A DNA stretch of 64,000 nucleotides from an uncultured Pseudomonas sp. (GTDB lineage: Bacteria; Pseudomonadota; Gammaproteobacteria; Pseudomonadales; Pseudomonadaceae): assembly GCF_913777995.1 (NCBI RefSeq), contig NZ_CAJYVE010000013.1, positions 62,001-126,000 on the forward strand, read 5' to 3'. The notes beneath the pieces are model-generated. The model was given only the letters and a program-made list of their open reading frames with translations. It did no database searches and was not told the origin of the DNA. Positions 53,668-62,945 of the stretch are shown here, piece by piece; the stretch's first letter is position 1, and each line of letters starts with the position of its first letter. The position numbers were made by a program, and so were the translations under genes.

Positions 53668-54390
53668 ATGAGTGACAAGGACAAACAGACCTCGGCCCCT
53701 TCCCAGTCGGGCGCGGAAACCGCCGAGCAGGCCTTGCAGCACATCGTGGATGGCTTCGTGCAATTTCGCCATGAGGTCTTCCCGCAGCAGGAAGAGCTGT
53801 TCAAGAAGCTGGCCAATGCCCAGCGCCCCCGTGCCATGTTCATTACCTGCGCCGACTCGCGCATCGTGCCCGAGCTGATCACCCAGAGCTCGCCAGGCGA
53901 CCTGTTCGTCACCCGTAACGTGGGTAACGTCGTACCGCCCTACGGGCAGATGAACGGTGGCGTCTCCACCGCCATCGAATATGCCGTCATGGCCCTGGGC
54001 GTACAGCACATCATCATCTGCGGTCACTCCGACTGTGGCGCGATGCGCGCGGTCCTCAACCCCCACACCCTGGACAAGATGCCGACGGTCAAGGCCTGGC
54101 TGCGCCATGCCGAGGTGGCGCGCACAGTGGTCGAGCACAACTGCGATTGCAGTGCCGAGCACGAAAGCATGGGCGTGCTGACCCAGGAAAACGTCATCGC
54201 CCAGCTGCAGCACCTGCGCACCCACCCTTCGGTGGCTTCGAAGCTGGCCAGCGGCCAACTGTCGATTCACGGCTGGGTGTACAGCATCGAGACCAGCGAA
54301 ATCCTCGCCTACGACTCGCAGCTTGACCGTTTCCGTCCGCTCGACGGCGACGGCCCTGTGCCAACGGCTACGCCGAAGGCACGCTTCTAA
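53668..54390 (+). CDS. beta-carbonic anhydrase
   Basis: A 240-residue beta-class carbonic anhydrase interconverting CO2 and bicarbonate. Zinc and catalytic residues are Cys61, Asp63, Arg65 (CADSR) and His120, Cys123 (HSDC). The ATG at 53668 has GAGAGGATG upstream. It is followed on the same strand by a SulP transporter, suggesting a joint bicarbonate function. Confidence 0.95.
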   Translation: MSDKDKQTSAPSQSGAETAEQALQHIVDGFVQFRHEVFPQQEELFKKLANAQRPRAMFITCADSRIVPELITQSSPGDLFVTRNVGNVVPPYGQMNGGVSTAIEYAVMALGVQHIIICGHSDCGAMRAVLNPHTLDKMPTVKAWLRHAEVARTVVEHNCDCSAEHESMGVLTQENVIAQLQHLRTHPSVASKLASGQLSIHGWVYSIETSEILAYDSQLDRFRPLDGDGPVPTATPKARF

Positions 54391-54572
54391 CGAGAAGCTC
54401 GCGGCAGGCCCGGTGTGGCCTGCCGTATGCAGCCTGAAAATCACGTCCGCAGTTCTGCGCGGCGAACATTCCCCTTCCTGCCAATGGTGGCGGCTGCGGC
54501 CTTTTCGCACCGTCAGGCTTTGTCGTGCCTGCGTGGGTACGGCTGATGAAGAATTTCTTGGAGAACGTAGTC

Positions 54573-56126
54573 ATGGAAGCCACAGCCGGCAAAGGTGTTT
54601 CATCGATCAAATCTGTCTTGCCACGGGAGCTATTGGCTTCCGTGGTGGTGTTCCTCGTCGCCCTGCCCTTGTGCATGGGCATCGCCATCGCCTCGGGCAT
54701 GCCGCCGGCCAAGGGCCTGATCACCGGCATCATCGGCGGCCTGGTGGTGGGTTTCATCGCCGGCTCGCCGTTGCAGGTCAGCGGCCCGGCGGCGGGGCTG
54801 GCGGTACTGGTGTTCGAGCTGGTGCGCACGCACGGCATGGCCATGCTCGGCCCGATCCTGCTGTTGGCCGGCCTGCTGCAACTGCTGGCCGGGCGCTTCA
54901 AGCTGGGCTGCTGGTTCCGTGTCACGGCCCCGGCGGTGGTGTACGGCATGCTCGCCGGTATCGGTGTGCTGATCGTGCTGTCGCAGGTGCATGTGATGTT
55001 CGACAGCGGGCCCAAGCCTTCCGGGTTGGACAACCTGATCGGCTTCCCTACCACGCTGGCGCAGGCTTTCGGTCCTGGTAGCGGGATGCAGGCCGGTCTG
55101 CTCGGCCTGGGCACCATGGCGGTGATGTATGGCTGGGAAAAGCTGCGCCCGCAGTCGCTACGCTTCGTGCCGGGTGCCCTGCTGGGCGTCGGCATCGCCA
55201 CGGGGGTGAGCCTGCTCATGGCCCTGGAGGTCAAACGCGTGCAAGTGCCGGACAACCTGGCCGAAGCCATCGACTGGCTACGCCCGGCGGACCTGGTCAA
55301 CCTCATGGACCCGGCCGTGCTGGTCGCCGCCTTCGCCCTGGCGTTCATCGCCAGTGCCGAGACGCTGCTCTCCGCCGCTGCCGTGGATCGCATGCACAAC
55401 GGTGTGCGTTCGAACTTCGACAAGGAACTCAGCGCCCAGGGTATCGGCAACATGCTCTGTGGCCTGGTCGGCGCCCTGCCGATGACCGGTGTGATCGTGC
55501 GCAGCTCGGCCAACGTCCAGGCCGGCGCCACCACGCGCCTGTCGACCATCTTCCACGGCTTGTGGCTGCTGGCCTTCGTGCTGGTGCTGTCCAGTGTGCT
55601 GCAGAGCATTCCGGTGGCGAGCCTGGCGGGCGTGCTGGTGTATACCGGCCTGAAGTTGGTGGACCTCAAGGCATTCCGCGGCCTGGGTCGCTACGGGCGC
55701 ATGCCGATGTTCACCTATGCGGCCACTGCTGCGGCGATCGTCTTCACCGACCTGCTGACCGGTGTGCTGGTGGGCTTCGCGCTGACCCTGGTCAAGCTGG
55801 CCTTCAAGGCCTCGCGACTGAAGATCAGCCTGGTGCCGATGGAAGGGAACAAGGAGCTGGAGCTGCGTCTGGTGGGGGCGGCGACCTTCCTGAAGGTGCC
55901 GGCTCTGACTCAGGTGCTGGGCACCATTCCCCAGGGCAGCACGGTCCATGTGCCGCTGGGTAATCTGAGTTACATCGACCACTCGTGCCTGGAGCTGCTC
56001 GAAGAGTGGGGACGCGCCAATGCGGCCCACGGTACTCGCTTGCTCATCGAGCCACGTGGCCTGAAACGCCGGCTGGAGGGTCGGGTGCGCACCAACACCG
56101 GCATCGGTGCAGCCGGCACCGCCTGA
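54573..56126 (+). CDS. SulP-family transporter (possible bicarbonate transporter)
   Basis: A 517-residue SLC26/SulP transporter with about 10-12 membrane segments (starting LASVVVFLVALPLCMGIAIASG) and a C-terminal STAS-like domain (GNLSYIDHSCLELLEEWGRAN). It lies 182 bases after a beta-carbonic anhydrase gene, a pairing seen for putative bicarbonate transporters. The start is ATG at 54573, with GGAG upstream; ATG 54546 is an alternative. Sulfate is also possible. Confidence 0.82.
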   Translation: MEATAGKGVSSIKSVLPRELLASVVVFLVALPLCMGIAIASGMPPAKGLITGIIGGLVVGFIAGSPLQVSGPAAGLAVLVFELVRTHGMAMLGPILLLAGLLQLLAGRFKLGCWFRVTAPAVVYGMLAGIGVLIVLSQVHVMFDSGPKPSGLDNLIGFPTTLAQAFGPGSGMQAGLLGLGTMAVMYGWEKLRPQSLRFVPGALLGVGIATGVSLLMALEVKRVQVPDNLAEAIDWLRPADLVNLMDPAVLVAAFALAFIASAETLLSAAAVDRMHNGVRSNFDKELSAQGIGNMLCGLVGALPMTGVIVRSSANVQAGATTRLSTIFHGLWLLAFVLVLSSVLQSIPVASLAGVLVYTGLKLVDLKAFRGLGRYGRMPMFTYAATAAAIVFTDLLTGVLVGFALTLVKLAFKASRLKISLVPMEGNKELELRLVGAATFLKVPALTQVLGTIPQGSTVHVPLGNLSYIDHSCLELLEEWGRANAAHGTRLLIEPRGLKRRLEGRVRTNTGIGAAGTA

Positions 56127-56143
56127 CTCAGGCGTACCACGGG

Positions 56144-56794
56144 TCAGGCCTGGAGGCCGTCCAGCTCCAGGCCGACGCCCAGTTGCATGGACAGGCATGG
56201 CCAGCGGCGCCATGCCGCTTCCGTTCCGGGGTTGTTGAGGCGCTCGCGATAAGCCTGCACCGACTCCTGGGCGAAGCTGTCTTCGTCGAGCATTTCGCTC
56301 AATGCCAGGTGCACGGCCTGGTCCAACTGGTTGGCAAAGCTTTCACCGATCAGCTGGTGGGCAATGACGTTGGCCACCGTGGAGTCCGAGGGAATCAGCG
56401 GCTGGCCGAGGTGGCGGATGTAAAGGTCATTGACCTCTTCGACCAGCCGATGCGCCAGGTAGGCTTCGTCCAGCAGGCCGGCGAGTCCTTCATGACCCTG
56501 CATGATTGCCGGCGGGCTGCTGAAGAACTGCGAGGCAATGCGCAGCACTGGCTTGATGCGATCTTCGATACCCGCTTCGATCGCCACGCTGTGCGCGGCA
56601 TCCAGCAGGTCCGGTACGTGTTCGATGTAGGCGGTCACGAAATTCTTCAGGACCGCATGCGCATCGTTGTCTGGCACGGCAATCGCCGGGTGGAGATGGG
56701 GCAATCGGGTTTCCAGCGAGTGCCGCAATTGGCCGGTCTCGGCCTCATGTTGTCGTGCACGCTGGATCTGCTCCCGCAAGGCTGCAGTGTTCAT
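56144..56794 (-). CDS. hypothetical cytoplasmic protein (216 aa)
   Basis: An acidic, predominantly helical protein with no signal peptide or membrane segment (MNTAALREQIQRARQHEAET at the start; later IMQGHEGLAGLLDEAYLAHRLVEEVND-type helices). I recognise no functional family; it appears conserved in pseudomonads next to this SulP gene. Convergent with the SulP gene and divergent from the cox cluster. Confidence 0.65.
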   Translation of the reverse strand: MNTAALREQIQRARQHEAETGQLRHSLETRLPHLHPAIAVPDNDAHAVLKNFVTAYIEHVPDLLDAAHSVAIEAGIEDRIKPVLRIASQFFSSPPAIMQGHEGLAGLLDEAYLAHRLVEEVNDLYIRHLGQPLIPSDSTVANVIAHQLIGESFANQLDQAVHLALSEMLDEDSFAQESVQAYRERLNNPGTEAAWRRWPCLSMQLGVGLELDGLQA

Positions 56795-57215
56795 CAGTAC
56801 TCCTGAGGGCCTGATAATGAATATCTTCTGGTTATAAGCGAGCGAGACATGGTCGGCCCTTCACAGACCATGCTTGCGCCCCACATGCCTGCAAACATTG
56901 AGGCAAAGCCGGTTGGGCGTATTTTCCCACTCGCACGGGGATGACATACATTAGCGCGGTTTTTATTGGATCCAAGATCGTTTTGTCATAAGAAATCCAT
57001 TTTTATATGGCTACACGGTCAAAAATAGAACCTACCGGTCACTCCTGCCACTTCGCGCGGCGCTCTTGCGCCGCCGCTGGCTGTCTATACTGCTCACCAG
57101 GAAGCCGGCTGATCGCCCGTTCAGGGCCCGAGTCAGCAGTCCGCAAGCCGCTCCCCTTGGCCGCAGTCCGCCACTGACGGACCTGCGCGTTGCACAAGCG
57201 CTGAGGGAAACCCGA
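56795..57215. other. upstream region of the cox cluster
   Basis: A 421-base gap between the hypothetical gene and coxB. It contains an AT-rich stretch (about 56955-57030, including TTTTTATATGG) that is a likely promoter zone. The short open frames in it show no family features. No clear terminator or operator was found. Confidence 0.5.
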
Positions 57216-58355
57216 ATGAGGCGTCATCCCCGAATGCGGATGGCTTGCGGGGCCTGGGTGGCGGGAGCCTGGCCGTTGGCCGGTCCTGCCCAGGCCGCCT
57301 GGACCACCAACATGGGCCCCGGTGTCACCGGAGTCAGCCAGGCGGTCTACGACCTGCACATGACCATCTTCTGGATCTGCGTGGCCATCGGCATCGTGGT
57401 GTTCGCGGCCATCGGTTGGAGCGTGTTCGCCTATCGCCGCTCGCGGCGGCAGCAGGCGTCGAGCTTTCACGAGAACACCACGGTGGAGATTCTCTGGACC
57501 CTGGTGCCCTTCCTGATCCTGGTGGCCATGGCCATTCCCGCCACCCGCACGCTCATCGACATGTACGACGCCAGCGAATCGCAGGTGGACATCCAGGTCA
57601 CCGGCTATCAATGGAAATGGCACTACCGCTACCTGGGCCAGGATGTGGAGTTCTTCAGCAACCTGGCCACGCCCGTGGACCAGATCCACAACCGCGATGC
57701 CAAGAGCGAACACTACCTGCTGGAGGTCGACCAGCCGCTGGTGCTGCCGGTGGGGCAGAAAATCCGCTTCCTGGTCACGGGTGCCGACGTCATCCACTCC
57801 TGGTGGGTGCCGGCCTTCGCGGTCAAGCGCGACGCCATTCCCGGCTTTATCCACGAAGCCTGGACCCGTATCGAGCGGCCCGGCACCTACCGGGGCCAGT
57901 GCACCGAGCTGTGCGGCAAGGACCACGGCTTCATGCCCATCGTCGTCGAGGCGCGGCCGCAGGCCGAGTACCAGGCCTGGCTGGCGGGGCGCAAGGAGGA
58001 AAGTGCACGGCTCAAGGAGCTGACCGCCAAGGACTGGACCCGTGAGGAACTCATCGAGCGCGGCGACAAGGTCTACCACACCGTCTGCGCCGCCTGTCAC
58101 CAGCCCGAGGGCCAGGGCATGCCGCCGACCTTCCCGGCGCTCAAGGGCTCGGCGGTGGCCAAGGGGCCGCTGGCCGCGCACCTGAACATCGTCTTCAACG
58201 GCAAGCCGGGCACGGCCATGGCCGCCTTCGGCAAGCAGCTGTCGGAGGTGGATATCGCGGCGGTGGTGACCTACGAACGCAACTCCTGGGGCAACGACAT
58301 GGGTGACATGCTGGCGCCCAAGGATGTGCTGGCCCTCAAACAGGCCAGCCAATGA
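57216..58355 (+). CDS. coxB: cytochrome c oxidase subunit II with fused cytochrome c domain
   Basis: Subunit II of an aa3/caa3-type oxidase. The 379-residue protein has a signal peptide (about 1-27), two membrane helices (about 47-70 and 92-112), the CuA site CTELC (Cys229, Cys233, His237, Met240), then a C-terminal cytochrome c domain with CAACH (291-295). The start is ATG at 57216, with GAGGGA upstream. It heads coxB-coxA-ctaG-coxC. Confidence 0.96.
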   Translation: MRRHPRMRMACGAWVAGAWPLAGPAQAAWTTNMGPGVTGVSQAVYDLHMTIFWICVAIGIVVFAAIGWSVFAYRRSRRQQASSFHENTTVEILWTLVPFLILVAMAIPATRTLIDMYDASESQVDIQVTGYQWKWHYRYLGQDVEFFSNLATPVDQIHNRDAKSEHYLLEVDQPLVLPVGQKIRFLVTGADVIHSWWVPAFAVKRDAIPGFIHEAWTRIERPGTYRGQCTELCGKDHGFMPIVVEARPQAEYQAWLAGRKEESARLKELTAKDWTREELIERGDKVYHTVCAACHQPEGQGMPPTFPALKGSAVAKGPLAAHLNIVFNGKPGTAMAAFGKQLSEVDIAAVVTYERNSWGNDMGDMLAPKDVLALKQASQ

Positions 58356-58377
58356 ACGGCCCGGCAGGAGGATGCCC

Positions 58378-59967
58378 GTGAGCACCGTAATCGAAGACCA
58401 TGACCTGCACACCGGGCATGCCCATGGCCCGGCCAAGGGCCTGATGCGCTGGGTGCTGACCACCAACCACAAGGACATCGGCACCCTGTACCTGCTGTTC
58501 AGCTTCAGCATGTTCCTGCTCGGCGGTGCCTTCGCCATGGTGATCCGCGCCGAGCTGTTCCAGCCCGGCCTGCAGATCGTGCAGCCGGAGTTCTTCAACC
58601 AGATGACCACCATGCATGGTCTGATCATGGTCTTCGGCGCAGTGATGCCGGCTTTCGTCGGCCTGGCCAACTGGATGATCCCGCTGATGATCGGTGCGCC
58701 GGACATGGCCCTGCCGCGGCTCAACAACTTCAGCTTCTGGCTGCTGCCGGCGGCCTTCCTGATGCTGGTCTCCACGCTGTTCACCCCTGGCGGCGGGCCG
58801 AACTTCGGCTGGACCTTCTACGCGCCGCTGTCCACCACCTACGCGCCGGCCAGCGTGACCTTCTTCATCTTCGCCATCCACATGATGGGCATCAGCTCGA
58901 TCATGGGGGCGATCAACGTCATCGCCACCATCCTCAACCTGCGTGCGCCGGGCATGACCTTCATGAAGATGCCGCTGTTCGTCTGGACCTGGCTGATCAC
59001 CGCCTTTCTGCTGATCGCGGTGATGCCGGTGCTGGCCGGCTGCGTGACCATGATGCTGCTGGACATCCACTTCGGCACCAGCTTCTTCGACGCTGGCGGC
59101 GGTGGCGACCCGGTGCTGTTCCAGCACGTGTTCTGGTTCTTCGGCCACCCCGAGGTGTACATCATGATCCTGCCGGCCTTCGGTGCGGTCAGCTCGATCA
59201 TCCCGGCGTTCTCGCGCAAGCGGCTGTTCGGCTACACCTCCATGGTCTACGCCACCGCCGCCATTGCCTTCCTGTCGTTCCTGGTCTGGGCGCACCACAT
59301 GTTCGTGGTGGGCATTCCGCTGATGGGCGAGCTGTTCTTCATGTACGCCACCATGCTCATCGCCGTGCCCACCGGCGTGAAGGTGTTCAACTGGGTGAGC
59401 ACCATGTGGCAGGGCTCGCTTACCTTCGAGACGCCCATGCTGTTCGCCGTGGCCTTCGTGATCCTGTTCACCATCGGCGGCTTCTCGGGGCTGATGCTGG
59501 CCATCGCCCCGGCGGACTTCCAGTATCAGGACACCTATTTCGTGGTCGCGCACTTCCATTACGTGCTGGTGCCGGGCGCCATCTTCGGCATCTTCGCCTC
59601 GGCCTATTACTGGCTGCCCAAGTGGACCGGGCATATGTATGACGAAACCCTCGGCAGGCTGCACTTCTGGATGTCCTTCGTGGGCATGAACCTGGCGTTC
59701 TTCCCCATGCACTTCGTCGGCCTGGCCGGGATGCCACGGCGCATTCCCGACTACAACCTGCAGTTCGCCAACTTCAACATGCTATCGTCCATCGGCGCCT
59801 TCACCTTCGGCGTCACCCAGCTGCTGTTCCTGTTCATCGTCATCAAGACCATCCGCGGCGGCCCGCCCGCCCCGGCCAAGCCTTGGGAGGGTGCCGAGGG
59901 GCTGGAGTGGAGCGTGCCGTCGCCGGCGCCCTATCACACCTTTGCCACGCCGCCGGAGGTCAAATGA
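58378..59967 (+). CDS. coxA: cytochrome c oxidase subunit I
   Basis: The heme-copper catalytic subunit. The 529-residue protein has about 12 membrane helices, the TTMHGLIM heme ligand, FGHPEVYI (CuB His and D-pathway Glu), WAHHMFVVG and VAHFHYVLVPG. The GTG at 58378 sits 6 bases from AGGAGG; an ATG two codons earlier is too close to it. It belongs to the A1 oxidase type with the Glu of the D pathway. Confidence 0.96.
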   Translation: MSTVIEDHDLHTGHAHGPAKGLMRWVLTTNHKDIGTLYLLFSFSMFLLGGAFAMVIRAELFQPGLQIVQPEFFNQMTTMHGLIMVFGAVMPAFVGLANWMIPLMIGAPDMALPRLNNFSFWLLPAAFLMLVSTLFTPGGGPNFGWTFYAPLSTTYAPASVTFFIFAIHMMGISSIMGAINVIATILNLRAPGMTFMKMPLFVWTWLITAFLLIAVMPVLAGCVTMMLLDIHFGTSFFDAGGGGDPVLFQHVFWFFGHPEVYIMILPAFGAVSSIIPAFSRKRLFGYTSMVYATAAIAFLSFLVWAHHMFVVGIPLMGELFFMYATMLIAVPTGVKVFNWVSTMWQGSLTFETPMLFAVAFVILFTIGGFSGLMLAIAPADFQYQDTYFVVAHFHYVLVPGAIFGIFASAYYWLPKWTGHMYDETLGRLHFWMSFVGMNLAFFPMHFVGLAGMPRRIPDYNLQFANFNMLSSIGAFTFGVTQLLFLFIVIKTIRGGPPAPAKPWEGAEGLEWSVPSPAPYHTFATPPEVK

Positions 59968-60557
59968 GCCCCGCGAAGCAACCCGCTGCGTCTTCGCGTC
60001 GCCTGGTGACCCGCCTGCTGTGGGTGGTGGTCGCCATGTTCGGCTTCGGCTTCGCTCTGGTGCCCCTCTACGAGGTGATGTGCCAGGCCTTCGGCATCAA
60101 CGGCAAGACCGGCGGCCCGTACACTGGCGAACAGCGCGTCGATGAACAACGCCAGGTGCGTGTGCTGTTCGTGTCCAGCAACGCGGCGGGCATGAGCTGG
60201 CGCTTCTACCCCAAGGCCAGCGAATTGCGCGTGCACCCTGGGGCGGTCAACGAAATGCTGTTCGTCGCCGAGAACCCCGCTGCCTACCCCATGACCGCCC
60301 AGGCGGTGCCCAGCGTCGCGCCGGGTCGCGCGGCGGCCTGGTTCCACAAGACCGAATGCTTCTGCTTCACCCAGCAGGTGCTGGCGCCGGGCGAGCGCAT
60401 CGAAATGCCGGTGCGCTTCATCGTCGACCGCGCCCTGCCTGCCGATGTGCAGCAGCTCACCCTTGCCTACACGCTGTTCGACATCACCGCCCGCCAGCCG
60501 CCTGTCGCGCCGGCCAGCGGCGCGCGCGTCACGGAGGTGTCCCGTGCCAGCCCCTGA
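59964..60557 (+). CDS. ctaG: cytochrome c oxidase assembly protein CtaG/Cox11
   Basis: Membrane-anchored copper chaperone that delivers copper to the CuB site. The 197-residue protein has one N-terminal membrane helix (about residues 15-38), the copper-binding CFCF motif (KTECFCFTQQ) and a C-terminal beta domain. Its ATG overlaps the coxA stop by 4 bases. Confidence 0.95.
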   Translation: MSPAKQPAASSRRLVTRLLWVVVAMFGFGFALVPLYEVMCQAFGINGKTGGPYTGEQRVDEQRQVRVLFVSSNAAGMSWRFYPKASELRVHPGAVNEMLFVAENPAAYPMTAQAVPSVAPGRAAAWFHKTECFCFTQQVLAPGERIEMPVRFIVDRALPADVQQLTLAYTLFDITARQPPVAPASGARVTEVSRASP

Positions 60558-61431
60558 ACACTATTACGTCCCGGCGCAGAGCAAATGGCCGATCATCGCC
60601 ACCCTGGCGCTGCTGATCACCCTGTTCGGCCTGGGCACCTGGTTCAACGATCTCAAGGCGGGGCACCCGGACAGTCACGGTCCGTGGATCTTCCTCAGCG
60701 GTAGCCTGCTGCTGGCGTGGATGATGGTCGGCTGGTTCGGCGCGGTGGTGCGCGAAAGTCGCGCAGGCCTGTACAGCGCCCAGCTGGACCGCTCGTTTCG
60801 CTGGGGCATGGGCTGGTTCATCTTCTCGGAGGTGATGTTCTTCGCCGCCTTCTTCGGCATGCTGTTCTACATTCGCTACTGGTCTGGCCCCTGGCTGGGT
60901 GGGGAAGGCAGCAACGGCGTGTCGAACATGCTCTGGCCCGAGTTCCGCTACCAGTGGCCGATGCTCGACACCCCCGATCCCAAGCGCTACCCGGCGCCGC
61001 AAGGCATCATCGACCCCTGGAAACTGCCGCTGCTCAACACCGTGCTGCTGGTGAGTTCCAGCGTCACCCTCACCCTGGCGCACCACGCGCTCAAGCATGA
61101 CGCGCGGCGGCGCCTGAAGCTGTGGCTGCTCGCCACCCTGCTGCTGGGCGGCTGCTTTCTGGTGCTGCAGGGTGCCGAGTACCTGCATGCCTATCACGAA
61201 CTGGGGCTGACCCTGGGCTCGGGCATCTACGGCGCGACCTTTTTCCTGCTCACCGGCTTCCATGGCGCGCATGTGACCATCGGTGCGCTGATTCTGCTGG
61301 TGATGCTGCTGCGTATCCTGCGCGGGCATTTCGATGCCAGGCATCAGTTCGGCTTCGAAGCGGCCAGCTGGTACTGGCACTTCGTCGATGTGGTGTGGAT
61401 CGGGCTGTTCGTATTCGTCTACGTGATCTAG
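60544..61431 (+). CDS. coxC: cytochrome c oxidase subunit III
   Basis: Subunit III of the oxidase, 295 residues with seven predicted helices, including WGMGWFIFSEVMFFAAFFGMLFY and the ending WYWHFVDVVWIGLFVFVYVI. The start is GTG at 60544 (MPAPEHYYVPAQSKWP), with GGAGG upstream, inside the last codons of ctaG (14-base overlap). Confidence 0.95.
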   Translation: MPAPEHYYVPAQSKWPIIATLALLITLFGLGTWFNDLKAGHPDSHGPWIFLSGSLLLAWMMVGWFGAVVRESRAGLYSAQLDRSFRWGMGWFIFSEVMFFAAFFGMLFYIRYWSGPWLGGEGSNGVSNMLWPEFRYQWPMLDTPDPKRYPAPQGIIDPWKLPLLNTVLLVSSSVTLTLAHHALKHDARRRLKLWLLATLLLGGCFLVLQGAEYLHAYHELGLTLGSGIYGATFFLLTGFHGAHVTIGALILLVMLLRILRGHFDARHQFGFEAASWYWHFVDVVWIGLFVFVYVI

Positions 61432-61616
61432 CGCAGGCGACCGCTGTACAGGCCCCAGGCAATCAGGCTGACGGTCAGCACCGCCAGCGCCACCCGCAGC
61501 ACCAGGGCCCCGAGCAGGCGGTTCGAGGGCTGACGGTCGCGGGTCAGGAACACCAGGCCGCTGAATAGGCTGGCGAGCATGGCGGCCAGAGACAGCACGA
61601 TCGCGGCCTTGAGCAT
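61428..61616 (-). CDS. twin transmembrane protein (DUF2909)
   Basis: A 62-residue protein with two hydrophobic helices (MLKAAIVLSLAAMLASLFSG and LVLRVALAVLTVSLIAWGLY) separated by a short basic loop. DUF2909 genes accompany cox clusters in proteobacteria. It reads opposite to the cox genes and overlaps the coxC stop by 4 bases. The start has TGGAG upstream. Confidence 0.83.
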   Translation of the reverse strand: MLKAAIVLSLAAMLASLFSGLVFLTRDRQPSNRLLGALVLRVALAVLTVSLIAWGLYSGRLR

Positions 61617-61688
61617 GGCGACTCCAGAGGCAAGGGTGATGATGCAATGGAGTATAGGGGCCGGTCCGTGGCCGCCAGGGTGTAGCGG

Positions 61689-62399
61689 ATGAGACGCTTC
61701 CTGCCGCGCCCGGTGCCGACCCTGGTGCTCATGCTGCTGTTGCCGCTGCTGGTCGCTCTGGGCCTGTGGCAGTTGCAGCGTGCCGAGCAGAAGGCCAGCC
61801 TGCTGGCGCACCAGGCTCGGCAGCAGAGTCTGCTGCCCGGCAACCTGAAGGCGCTCGCCGAGCAAGACGACCCGGCCTGGCGAGCGGTGCTGCTGCAGGG
61901 GCGGTTCGACCCGCAGCACACCCTGCTGCTGGACAATCGCAGCCGTGACGGTCGTGCCGGGGTCGAGCTGCTGCAGCCCTTCGAAGACCGCTCCAGCGGC
62001 CTGTGGGTGCTGCTCAACCGTGGCTGGCTGCCCTGGCCAGACCGTCGTACGCCGCCGGTATTCGACACCCCGACGGCGGACGCCGATCTGCAGGCCTGGG
62101 TCTATGTGCCGCCGGGCCCGGCCTTTCGCCTGCAAGCCGATGCACCGGACGAGCGCTGGCCGCGCCTGGTCAATGTGGTCGAGCCGCCGCGGGTGTGGCA
62201 GGCCCTGCAACGCGATGGCTACCCCTACGAACTGCGTCTGCTGCCGGGACCGGCGGCTTACCGGGCCGACTGGCCGATCGTCAACCAGGCACCGCAAACC
62301 CATCGCGCCTACGCCGTACAGTGGTTCGCCCTGGCCGTCGCACTGATCGGCTTGTACCTGTACCTGGGGTTTTCCAGGTCCAGGGAGCCTCGGCCATGA
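61689..62399 (+). CDS. SURF1-family oxidase assembly protein
   Basis: A 236-residue SURF1 protein aiding heme a insertion into subunit I. It has membrane helices at both ends (LVLMLLLPLLVALGLWQLQRAEQ near the start and AYAVQWFALAVALIGLYLYLGF near the end) around a periplasmic domain (LDNRSRDGRAGVELLQPF, LLNRGWLP). It overlaps the next gene by 4 bases. Confidence 0.92.
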   Translation: MRRFLPRPVPTLVLMLLLPLLVALGLWQLQRAEQKASLLAHQARQQSLLPGNLKALAEQDDPAWRAVLLQGRFDPQHTLLLDNRSRDGRAGVELLQPFEDRSSGLWVLLNRGWLPWPDRRTPPVFDTPTADADLQAWVYVPPGPAFRLQADAPDERWPRLVNVVEPPRVWQALQRDGYPYELRLLPGPAAYRADWPIVNQAPQTHRAYAVQWFALAVALIGLYLYLGFSRSREPRP

Positions 62400-62932
62400 G
62401 TGGGCAGCGCCGCGGGCAGCTGCAATTGGCGCTGATATTCGCCGGCTTCCTTCTGCCGCTGCTTATCGCCGGCGCCATGTACCGCTGGCAGTTCTGGCTG
62501 CCGGAAAGCCGCACCTACCATGGCCAGCTGCTGGGTGACGGCGTGGGGCGGGCGGACCTGGGCGTGAGCGCCCGGGAGAGCGGCTGGCAATTGCTGGTCA
62601 CCACGCCCGGAGCCTGTACGCAGAGCTGCCTGCACCTGGTCTACCTGGCCCGGCAGATCCACCTCGCCCTGGGGCGCGACGCCGGGCGCGCCAGCCATGC
62701 GCTGGCCAGCGGCGTGGCGCTGGATATTCACGCACTGCCTGGCTACCCCTGGCTGCGCCGCTACACCCTGGACCTGCAGCGCTATCGCCAGCGCGTGCCA
62801 GGCGATGACCAGCCACGGCTGTGGATCGTCGACCCCCACGGCAACCTGGTGCTGGAGTACGACGCCCGTGTGAAGGGCCAGGACGTGCTGCGCGACCTGC
62901 GGCACCTGCTGAAACTCTCGAACATCGGCTGA
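62396..62932 (+). CDS. membrane-anchored Sco-like CxxxC protein
   Basis: A 178-residue protein with one N-terminal membrane helix (about residues 9-28) and a periplasmic domain containing CTQSC (Cys74, Cys78) and a C-terminal VDPHGNLVLEY block. Both features resemble Sco/SenC proteins that load copper into CuA, although overall length and spacing differ. It is translationally coupled to SURF1 and precedes ctaA. A copper or thiol role for CuA assembly is inferred. Confidence 0.72.
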   Translation: MSGQRRGQLQLALIFAGFLLPLLIAGAMYRWQFWLPESRTYHGQLLGDGVGRADLGVSARESGWQLLVTTPGACTQSCLHLVYLARQIHLALGRDAGRASHALASGVALDIHALPGYPWLRRYTLDLQRYRQRVPGDDQPRLWIVDPHGNLVLEYDARVKGQDVLRDLRHLLKLSNIG

Positions 62933-62945
62933 CCGGAGGCGCCCC

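Noticed and set aside
58336..59712. 458-codon open frame antisense to coxA
   Set aside because: Very His/Glu/Gly-rich reverse reading of coxA; no support.
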